DNA of 43,290 nucleotides from Gluconacetobacter tumulisoli (GTDB lineage Bacteria > Pseudomonadota > Alphaproteobacteria > Acetobacterales > Acetobacteraceae): assembly GCF_014174155.1 (NCBI RefSeq), contig NZ_JABEQM010000022.1:1-43290 (forward strand). The letters run 5' to 3'. The notes beneath the pieces are model-generated. The model made no database searches, was not told the DNA's origin, and worked only from the letters and a program-made list of their open reading frames with translations. The translations under genes were made by a program, and so were the position numbers. Of this stretch, positions 1 through 6,490 are shown piece after piece; the stretch's first letter is position 1, and every line of letters starts with the position of its first letter.

Positions 1-164
1 CCCGAGGAAAGCCGGGACCAGAAATGATATTGCGAGGCCACAAGCAGCAAAATGGCCGCCGGCACTTTCAGCCATAAGGGAAGGGTCAGCGGCCATAGCC
101 AGTTCAGGATAACGATCAGGCAGGGTAAAGCGAAGATAACGCGTACTATTGCCAGGCTCCTCAT
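1..164 (-). CDS. Metallophosphoesterase, N-terminal part (cut by window edge)
   Basis: An open frame on the minus strand starts at the ATG complementary to 162-164 and runs off the left edge without a stop, giving about 54 residues. It encodes two hydrophobic stretches (about residues 3-23 and 33-46) followed by the text SQYHFWSRLSS. This N-terminal membrane segment plus a Q/LYH-W-R-L motif is what precedes the catalytic domain in the membrane-anchored metallophosphoesterases of the YaeI/YkuE kind, where the enzyme cleaves phosphoester bonds on the outer face of the membrane. The catalytic motifs lie outside the window, so the call rests on the leader alone. No good ribosome binding site is seen before the ATG. 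A second minus-strand frame over the same bases is also open; the hydrophobic one is preferred because it matches a family pattern. Confidence 0.5.
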   Translation of the reverse strand, partial: MRSLAIVRVIFALPCLIVILNWLWPLTLPLWLKVPAAILLLVASQYHFWSRLSS

Positions 165-215
165 GAAAAGGCGGCATCGAATTGGGAATGGAGGACTGCC
201 CGTATCGTATCCGGA

Positions 216-1046
216 TCAATGCTCGAGAGCTGTTCTGAGCTTTTCGGCGTCCTCGGGTGTCGCGGGGTTGTAGACGACCAGGGTCAGATCCGGCCGGCCA
301 TCGACCGAGAACGTCGAGTGTTCGAAGGCGAAGGAGCCGAGGACCGGATGGTCGATGTGCTTGACGATGTCGACCGGCGCCTCGGTGACACTGTTCTCAT
401 GCCACATCGTCCGGAATTCGGGACTGAGCCGGCAGAGTTCCGTTACCAGGGGTGTGATCTCGTCCGCTGCCCCGGCGCGTGCCGTCTCGATCCGGAAGGC
501 GCCGACCACGAAGCGGGCCATGCTGTCCCAGTCGGGCTGCATGGCGCGGGAACGCGGATCGAGGAAGATGATCCGCAGGATGTTACGCTCGGCTGGTGGC
601 AAGGCGCTGTAGTCGCCCAGCATGATGGTTGCCGCGTGGTTCCAGGCCGGGACATCCCAGGTCGCGGTCCGGATCAGCGCCGGACTGGGGTCCAGCGCGT
701 CGAGCACGCGTTGCAGGCGCGGCGTGACGGTGCCGCTCCTGCGATACCGCGCATCGGGAGGGCGCCCGAGGCCGAGCAGGAACAGATGCTCGCGCTCGAC
801 ATCGGTCAGCATCAGGGCGTGGGCGATCCGGTCCAGCACATCGGCAGACGGTGCGCCGCCACGCCCCTGTTCCAGCCAGGTGTACCAGGTCGGGCTGATA
901 TTGGCCCTCTGCGCGACTTCCTCGCGCCGCAGGCCGGGCGTGCGGCGGCGTTCCTGCGGAAGGCCGAAGGCTGCCGGATCGAGCTTCGCGCGACGATCCT
1001 TCAGCCAGGTGCCGAGCCGTTTGCCGCCGTCCTGATGCTCGCTCAT
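216..1046 (-). CDS. XRE/MmyB-type helix-turn-helix transcriptional regulator
   Basis: A 276-residue DNA-binding regulator. An N-terminal helix-turn-helix lies at about residues 35-85; the text RREEVAQRANISPTWYTWLE is the characteristic recognition segment of this family. It is followed by an MmyB-like ligand-binding domain (about residues 105-270), which in the Streptomyces MmyB structure binds a fatty acid. Length and domain order are normal for the family. Start: ATG with a short AACAGG just upstream. It is divergent from the SDR gene at 1141 across 94 bases, and such regulators often control the neighbouring oxidoreductase; that link is inference. The ligand cannot be predicted. Confidence 0.9.
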   Translation of the reverse strand: MSEHQDGGKRLGTWLKDRRAKLDPAAFGLPQERRRTPGLRREEVAQRANISPTWYTWLEQGRGGAPSADVLDRIAHALMLTDVEREHLFLLGLGRPPDARYRRSGTVTPRLQRVLDALDPSPALIRTATWDVPAWNHAATIMLGDYSALPPAERNILRIIFLDPRSRAMQPDWDSMARFVVGAFRIETARAGAADEITPLVTELCRLSPEFRTMWHENSVTEAPVDIVKHIDHPVLGSFAFEHSTFSVDGRPDLTLVVYNPATPEDAEKLRTALEH

Positions 1047-1140
1047 CCTGTTAGTCTTTATAATACGATAAGATCACTACTTTAACAGAATAGGGCATAG
1101 ACCGAGATTTGTCTTCACCAGAAAACGGGAGACTTCGCTC

Positions 1141-2031
1141 ATGCGTATATTCGTCACCGGTGCAACCGGATTCATCGGCATGCCGACCGTCAGGGAACTG
1201 ATCGCCGCCGGTCATGACGTGCTTGGCCTGGCCCGTTCGGATGACGGGGCGCGCGCCCTCGCCGCCGTCGGCGCGCAGGCGCAGCGCGGCGCGCTCGAGG
1301 ATCTCGACAGCCTGCAAAAAGGGGCAATGGCGTCGGACGCCGTGATTCATCTGGCCTTTATCCACGACTGGTCGAACTTCATGGCAAGCTGCGAAACGGA
1401 TCGCCGCGCCATCGAGGCGCTCGGGTCCGCGCTTGCCGGCTCCGACAAGCCGTTCCTGGCCACGGGCGGGCTGGCAGGACTGGCACCGCCGGGACAGGTG
1501 GCGACCGAAAACGATGTGATTCTGCCGGACTTCCCGTTCCCGCGCGTGTCCGAACAGACGGCGCTGGCGCTGGCGCTGATCCCGCAAGGTATCCGCGCGT
1601 CGGTGGTACGCCTGCCGCAGGTCCACGACAGGGCGAAGCAGGGGCTTATCACGCCTCTTATCGAGACGTTCCGTCAGAACGGCACTTGTGCCTATGTGGG
1701 CGATGGAAGCAATCTCTCGCCGGCGGCGCATGTGCTCGATGTCGCCCGTCTTTACAGGCTGGCCATCGAAAAGGGGGCCACGGGCGCCGCCTGGCATGCG
1801 GTGGCCGAAGAGGGCGTGGCGATGCGCGATATCGTCGACACGCTCGGCCGGCGCCTGGACCTGCCGGTTCGATCCATCTTGCCCGACGAAGCGCCTGCCT
1901 TCTTCGGGCGCTTCGCGATGTTCGCGGGCTTCGACATGCGCGCCTCCAGCGCACTGACGCGGCAGGCATTGGGATGGGCACCGACCGGCCCGGGGCTGAT
2001 TGCCGATCTGGAACAGCTTCAGGACGCCTGA
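1141..2031 (+). CDS. NAD(P)-dependent oxidoreductase, extended/atypical SDR
   Basis: A 296-residue Rossmann-fold protein of the NAD-dependent epimerase/dehydratase type. The N-terminus reads VTGATGFIGMPTVREL, a clear GxxGxxG dinucleotide-binding loop, followed by a LARSDDGARAL segment typical of NADP-preferring atypical SDRs. There is no signal peptide, so it should be cytoplasmic; the substrate is unknown. Start choice: GGGAGA lies about nine bases before the ATG. A TATAAT hexamer at 1059-1064 lies in the intergenic region shared with the divergent regulator at 216-1046, but no convincing -35 box was seen. The 3' end overlaps the stop of the HxlR remnant on the other strand by several bases. 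HxlR regulators commonly sit next to such reductases. Confidence 0.88.
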   Translation: MRIFVTGATGFIGMPTVRELIAAGHDVLGLARSDDGARALAAVGAQAQRGALEDLDSLQKGAMASDAVIHLAFIHDWSNFMASCETDRRAIEALGSALAGSDKPFLATGGLAGLAPPGQVATENDVILPDFPFPRVSEQTALALALIPQGIRASVVRLPQVHDRAKQGLITPLIETFRQNGTCAYVGDGSNLSPAAHVLDVARLYRLAIEKGATGAAWHAVAEEGVAMRDIVDTLGRRLDLPVRSILPDEAPAFFGRFAMFAGFDMRASSALTRQALGWAPTGPGLIADLEQLQDA

Positions 2032-2215
2032 TCGAACGCCAGACGGGCCTCCCGGATGGCGGCGTGGCTCTGATTGGCCCATCGGACAAGGGAGGTCAGC
2101 GGTTCGAGGATCGTAACACCAAGATGCGTCAGTCGGTATTCGACGCTTGGCGGCTTGGTGGGAAACACCGTGCGCGCGATCAGGCCGTCACGCTCCAGAT
2201 CGCGGAGGGTCGACG
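2019..2215 (-). pseudogene. HxlR-family regulator, C-terminal remnant
   Basis: The minus strand encodes the last 65 or so residues of an HxlR winged-helix regulator: TLRDLERDGLIARTVFPTKP, then a VEYRLT segment and a helical tail ending in a stop at 2019-2021. This is the recognition helix and wing of the family. Upstream of about 2215 the frame stays open for some 30 codons, but the sequence no longer resembles HxlR and meets a TGA before any start. The N-terminal half of the winged helix is therefore missing and the gene is almost certainly dead. It is convergent with, and overlaps, the SDR gene. The original pair was probably an SDR with its own HxlR repressor. Confidence 0.75.
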
Positions 2216-2217
2216 CG

Positions 2218-2742
2218 TAGGGCCTGCTCGACGTGCCGTATCGACCGTTCTGCAGGTAGCCGGTCTCATCAGATGGCCCTACTGGGCTATTTCACCGCCA
2301 AGCCACGGTCGACAGCGCTCCTCGCCGCAGTGCCGACGGCTGCCCCGGCCGTACCGACCATCATGGGCGGCGCGAGTGGCGCGCTTGCCTGCTGGCGAAC
2401 ACGCTACTGATTGCTGACTGTAGTCCCGATTCGGCCCATCAGCGGTGCTATGCCACTTTCACATGGCTCTGCTCGAAGATGGATGTCGTCACGTTTGGCT
2501 GTGCTTATGCCACCCTAACTTATCGCGCGCTGTACTACCATGGCGCGCCGTACCAGAAATGTTGAGCGCGGTTGGCCCGACCGAAAGAACACCGTTGGTT
2601 GATCTGGGTGCCGCAATTCATATGGTTTTATGTGCATTAGAGTAAGGCACTGACGTTCCGCCTCGCTTCTCTTCCGTTGGCATCCAGACTATCGTCGGGC
2701 TATCTAGGCATATCTGAATGTCAATTCGAATCCGGGAGATTG
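2218..2742. other. Gene-poor spacer with possible decayed small membrane ORF
   Basis: No intact gene was recognised here. On the plus strand, 2479-2640 forms a 54-codon frame interrupted by one TGA at 2563-2565. Its second part reads RPKEHRWLIWVPQFIWFYVH, a membrane-like segment, so it may be a small membrane protein gene killed by a nonsense mutation. This is weak evidence. The rest shows nothing recognisable. Base composition falls sharply at about 2690, where the AT-rich island begins. Confidence 0.3.
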
Positions 2743-2793
2743 ATGAATAGCATAGATTTAGATGCCAATCATAATTCCCATCAAGTATCGTGA
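2743..2793 (+). CDS. Possible 16-residue leader ORF before the phosphoesterase
   Basis: An ATG at 2743 preceded by GGGAG (2733-2737) opens a 16-codon frame that ends at TGA 2791-2793, eight bases before the preferred start of the phosphoesterase at 2801. The placement would suit translational coupling or a leader peptide. The coding content (Asn, Asp, His, Ser) gives no attenuation-type codon run. It may simply be a chance frame. Confidence 0.25.
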   Translation: MNSIDLDANHNSHQVS

Positions 2794-2800
2794 GAGCGTA

Positions 2801-4231
2801 ATGGACAAAAATGATCTTCCAAATATCGATAACGTAGTTGTATTAATGCTGGAAAACAGATCTTTTGACTGTATGCTCGGAGAATTATACGGACAAGAAA
2901 CGGGTTTCGATGGTTTAAAAGGCACCGAATACAACACTTGGCATAAACCAGACGGCTCCAGAGAAGATATCACAGTATGGTCGGATTCCACATTATCTCC
3001 CGCATCCATCTATGTCCCCACTCCAGATCCAGGTGAGAGTTTCGACGACATCCACATGCAAATCCACGGACTGAGACCAGACGGTACGGTCAATCCAGAT
3101 AGCCCTACGATGAAGGGATTTGTCGACAACTATATGCGGCTTGACCTGCCGAAACAGCCTGATCCCCAAGCCGCCATGCATTATTTTACGCCAATCCATG
3201 TGCCCGTCATCAGTCAATTGGCTCGGGCATTCGGTGTATCAGACCGCTGGTTTGCATCTGCCCCTTGCCAGACATGGCCCAACAGGTTCTTCGTGCACAC
3301 GGGAACCGCAGGCGGGTATGTGAATAATACCCCGGCCCATATTTACACAATGGAGACGGTATTCAATCGTCTTGCAGACAAGGGGAAGGACTGGAGAATT
3401 TATTTTCACGATTTCCCACAATCCGCGACCTTGATGCGTCTATGGGAGAGTCCGGAGCGTTTCAGGCGGTTTGATGATGATTTCGCAACTGATGTTAAAA
3501 AAGGGCGACTTCCAGCCTATACCTTTATAGAACCGCGCTATTTTGCTGATTTGGTCGGCAATCATGCTCCGAACGATCAGCATCCTCCCCACAATGTTGC
3601 ATACGGCGAGGCGCTGATCGCCTCTGTTTATAATGCTCTACGTGCAGGCCCCAAGTGGAAGCAGACGCTCTTCATCATTACATACGATGAACATGGTGGC
3701 TGTTTCGATCATGTAGTGCCCCCTGCGGCTACCCCACCAGGAGGAACAGCCACTGGAGGTTTCCGTTTTGATTATTATGGCGTACGTGTTCCCGCGGTGA
3801 TTGTCTCTCCGTATATCAAAAAGGGAAGTTTTATACGGCCGCCGAGCCTAACGCCCTTCGACCATACCTCGATCATAGCGACGCTTCGCAAGCTCTTTGG
3901 AATCGAAGCCTTAACCTTACGCGATATGGCAGCGCCGGATATTCTCTCCTGTATGACGATGACACCCGACAATGACGGTCCACCATCCGTCACACCTGCC
4001 AGCTGGGGCGCGACAGAAGAAGAAGTCACTCAACTCAGGCAAGAGGCACCTAATGAATTACAGTCCAGCCTCGCAGCAGCTGCTTGCCTGCTTCCTCCAG
4101 CGGATACAGATTCGACCGAGCATGTTGCACGTCTGAAGAGCAGTCCACCATCCTGCCCGCAACATGCCACTGCTCGTGATGCCGCGAGTGCAGCAAACGA
4201 AAAAATGCGGGCCTTTCTTGGAGGCCGATAG
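2801..4231 (+). CDS. Phospholipase C/acid phosphatase-type phosphoesterase (PF04185), no signal peptide
   Basis: A 476-residue enzyme of the phosphoesterase family that includes phospholipase C (PlcH/PlcN) and acid phosphatase AcpA. Near the N-terminus VVVLMLENRSFD supplies the Glu-Asn metal ligands (E18, N19 counted from this start). QTWPNRFF near residue 160 is the conserved PNR region that carries the Ser/Thr nucleophile in the family, and TYDEHGG (D296, E297) supplies further metal ligands. Relatives usually carry a Tat signal; here there is none, so a cytoplasmic or specially delivered enzyme is implied. Start choice: GAGAG lies five bases before ATG 2801; an in-frame ATG at 2762 would add 13 residues without a good binding site. 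The gene is richer in A+T than most of the window and is followed by a membrane patatin, suggesting a transferred lipid-directed pair. The exact substrate is unknown. Confidence 0.88.
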   Translation: MDKNDLPNIDNVVVLMLENRSFDCMLGELYGQETGFDGLKGTEYNTWHKPDGSREDITVWSDSTLSPASIYVPTPDPGESFDDIHMQIHGLRPDGTVNPDSPTMKGFVDNYMRLDLPKQPDPQAAMHYFTPIHVPVISQLARAFGVSDRWFASAPCQTWPNRFFVHTGTAGGYVNNTPAHIYTMETVFNRLADKGKDWRIYFHDFPQSATLMRLWESPERFRRFDDDFATDVKKGRLPAYTFIEPRYFADLVGNHAPNDQHPPHNVAYGEALIASVYNALRAGPKWKQTLFIITYDEHGGCFDHVVPPAATPPGGTATGGFRFDYYGVRVPAVIVSPYIKKGSFIRPPSLTPFDHTSIIATLRKLFGIEALTLRDMAAPDILSCMTMTPDNDGPPSVTPASWGATEEEVTQLRQEAPNELQSSLAAAACLLPPADTDSTEHVARLKSSPPSCPQHATARDAASAANEKMRAFLGGR

Positions 4232-4697
4232 CGGAATTGCGATCAAGACATAGACAAGTCCAAGACTGAGAGATAACGAAGAGCGCATTTTAGAACTATG
4301 TTATTAACGCCCTGAAGCAGTTGAGAAAGTAGGCGAGCACAGTCAAAGGAGCTTGGACAACGCCTGCGGACGCCGCGAGCTTCCGGAACTGGATCGACAG
4401 GGTCACCAGCCGTGCCGAAGGACGCCAGGCCCGGATACCCCCCCGCAGCTTGACCGCCTGGACGATGCATCGGACGTTCCGAGCCTGTAGATGTTGCCGA
4501 CGGTGGCCTAGGCTCCGTTCAATAAGGGGCGGTTATATTGTTCGAAGTGACGACTGCTATCGCCTCATCTAAGACATACAGCCTCCCATTCTCCACTCCC
4601 CACTCAAGACGTATAGAGCCAGTTTGTGCCATCCTGAACGTGGACAGATTTTCGGGATGGAAAGTGGCATTATGGCTGTCAAAATCGAGGTTAGAGG
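4232..4697. other. Spacer between phosphoesterase and patatin genes
   Basis: A GC-rich patch at about 4320-4510 lies between AT-rich flanks, which suggests a patchwork origin. Frames of 60-75 codons exist on both strands (for example 4538-4720 plus and 4519-4716 minus), but none resembles a known protein and they overlap each other. No terminator-like hairpin was recognised. Confidence 0.4.
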
Positions 4698-5930
4698 ATG
4701 TGCAGAAAGCGGTCACTTAATCTGGGGTCGATTTGGAAAGTAGTTTTGCGAGATAAGCTTAGGCGAGAGCACAGTGCGGCTCCAGTGTTCTGTATCCAAG
4801 GAGGCGGTGCTCGTGGAGCGTGGGAAGCGGGTGTATTGGCTGGCCTCCTCAAATCAGGAAAAATTACCACCCCGTGCGCTATTTGGGGAACGAGTGCTGG
4901 AGCCTTAAATGCGCTTTGGAGTAGAGACCCTTCTGTTCAGAAGGAACCTTTAAAGCTTCTTGATTACTGGACTACTATGGCATCTCGATTTATTTGTTTA
5001 GGTATTCTATTAATTTCGTGTATTTTGATGATCGTATGGTGTATTTTTTACGTATTTCACTTGTCATTGATAATAATTTTCGCCGTTGTAATATTTTTAT
5101 TTTCACTAATTTCCATATTATGTTTATTATGCTTGTGCAAAATATTAAAGAGGCTTCCTGGAATATTGCCGTCCAGCTTCGTTCGACTGATTATTCCTAG
5201 ACCAAAAGGTATTGCGCCAGGTTGGTTTGTTTACACTTGCGTTGCAAACGTTGACTCTCAGTCATGGCCAGAACAATGGGAGGATACAAACGATGGCTGG
5301 TTTTTTCTTAAAAACGATTCATCTGCGTGTTCTTCTGAAAATTTGCATACCGGAGAAATGGTTGACGCCTTCGATGTAGCTGTCGCTTCGGCCTCCATTC
5401 CGGGCTTGGTACGTCCTACCCGTTTGAGTGGAATGACGCTACTTGATGGTGGTTTGGTAGCGAATCTTCCTGCAGGCTTCATTTTAACAAATGGCGCTAC
5501 GGGTGGAGCATACGTCCTATGTATTGTGCCACGTGCAGTTGAAGATCTTTCACACTCCGACCCTATTGATCGCCGCACTCTTGATTTTCTTGTTCATTTG
5601 AAAGATGAACAAGAGAAACATCGTAGTTCTTCTAATGATGGATCGCACAATACCGGTCCGGCTCATGCCCTTATCCCAATTTTCATAATTTCTCCGAAGA
5701 AAAAGCTTAAATCTGGGCTTTGCAAATTTTGGTGTCCTCTCCTTCGTCGAGAGTTCAAACAAGGCAATGAAGAAGCAATAATGTTTTCAAACGCTTTGAA
5801 GAAGTTCGCTGCTGGCAATATGTCTCTGATGCAGGAATATCTACTAGAGAACGTGATGCGCAGTTGTGAAGCACCCACTGGTGTATCTCGTAAACCCCTG
5901 TGGCTTAAATGGGTGAACACACGATGGTAG
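4698..5930 (+). CDS. Patatin-like phospholipase with two internal membrane helices
   Basis: A 410-residue patatin-family lipid acyl hydrolase. The oxyanion loop GGGARG is at residues 35-40, the nucleophile elbow GTSAG at 64-68 (Ser66), and the catalytic Asp in LLDGGL at D250. All elements of the Ser-Asp dyad are present, so activity is expected. Unusually, residues about 97-148 form two strongly hydrophobic segments placed between Ser66 and Asp250, so the catalytic domain would be tethered to a membrane from within. The base composition is strongly AT-rich, unlike the rest of the window, a sign of recent acquisition. Start: ATG 4698 directly follows AGAGG, which is too close for a good site, so the true start may lie slightly downstream. 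It follows the phosphoesterase in the same direction across 466 bases and is convergent with the nuclease-like gene at 6491-8710. Patatins act as effectors in some anti-phage systems, but no cyclic-nucleotide synthase is present here. Confidence 0.88.
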   Translation: MCRKRSLNLGSIWKVVLRDKLRREHSAAPVFCIQGGGARGAWEAGVLAGLLKSGKITTPCAIWGTSAGALNALWSRDPSVQKEPLKLLDYWTTMASRFICLGILLISCILMIVWCIFYVFHLSLIIIFAVVIFLFSLISILCLLCLCKILKRLPGILPSSFVRLIIPRPKGIAPGWFVYTCVANVDSQSWPEQWEDTNDGWFFLKNDSSACSSENLHTGEMVDAFDVAVASASIPGLVRPTRLSGMTLLDGGLVANLPAGFILTNGATGGAYVLCIVPRAVEDLSHSDPIDRRTLDFLVHLKDEQEKHRSSSNDGSHNTGPAHALIPIFIISPKKKLKSGLCKFWCPLLRREFKQGNEEAIMFSNALKKFAAGNMSLMQEYLLENVMRSCEAPTGVSRKPLWLKWVNTRW

Positions 5931-6490
5931 AATATTATATTCACGCATTTCCTACCAAATTACTATTAATAATTACGTGATTATTTTATATAACATATCC
6001 ATTTATGATTTAATAGAAAGACATAAAACGTATGTAAATCATAGGGGATTTTCACTATTTTATTTTCTGATGCAAGCGATAGTCAGCCTAAAAATGAGGA
6101 GGTATAAAATTTTGTTATTTAATGTCCGATAATCGTAATTTCACTTCAGGATCGGACTTTCCTCCGCTCCCAAGGCCGCCCGCAGGATGGTCGCAAGCGG
6201 TATATACCGTGATCAGAAACCGGCCATTTAACGTGAACATTCATATGTCGGTCCACGCCTCCGATCCGCGCCACTTCGCCTGACACCGTCACGCACCACA
6301 GTCAAAGACAAAAGGTGTCGTGCAATATTTTTATCCTGCGCACAAAAGGCCAGCCGCCAAAGCAGCTCAGCGGTACAATCCTTCCGTAATGCAATTGTAC
6401 CACTTATCTCCGATCCTCCCTCGCAGGAGAGAAACAGAACGGGTCTTTCACGTCTCTTCACAGATGAGGCAGAAGCAATAGCCCTTGGTA
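5931..6490. other. Spacer between convergent patatin and nuclease-like genes
   Basis: The first 190 bases are extremely AT-rich with no open frame; the second half is GC-richer. The only plausible gene is the small frame at 6122-6283, listed separately. A 101-codon minus-strand frame at 6228-6533 overlaps the end of the nuclease-like gene and resembles nothing known. No clear terminator was seen between the two convergent genes. Confidence 0.4.
6122..6283 (+). CDS. Possible small protein of 53 residues, unrecognised
   Basis: ATG 6122 opens a 53-codon frame ending in TGA at 6281-6283. The product begins MSDNRNFTSGSDFPPLPRPP and contains a Pro-rich N-terminal part and a polar C-terminal part, with no membrane segment. 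A perfect AGGAGG at 6097-6102 lies 19 bases upstream, too far for an ordinary binding site. Nothing known is recognised. It sits in the island between the patatin and the nuclease-like gene, so if real it could be a partner of either. Confidence 0.25.
   Translation: MSDNRNFTSGSDFPPLPRPPAGWSQAVYTVIRNRPFNVNIHMSVHASDPRHFA

Noticed and set aside
1-190. A second minus-strand frame over the left edge beginning MPPFHEEPGN
   Set aside because: It overlaps the membrane leader frame and matches no known pattern; probably chance.
4698-5930. CBASS-type system with patatin effector
   Set aside because: No cyclic-nucleotide synthase or Cap2/Cap3-like gene lies within reach, and the patatin is of a membrane-inserted kind.
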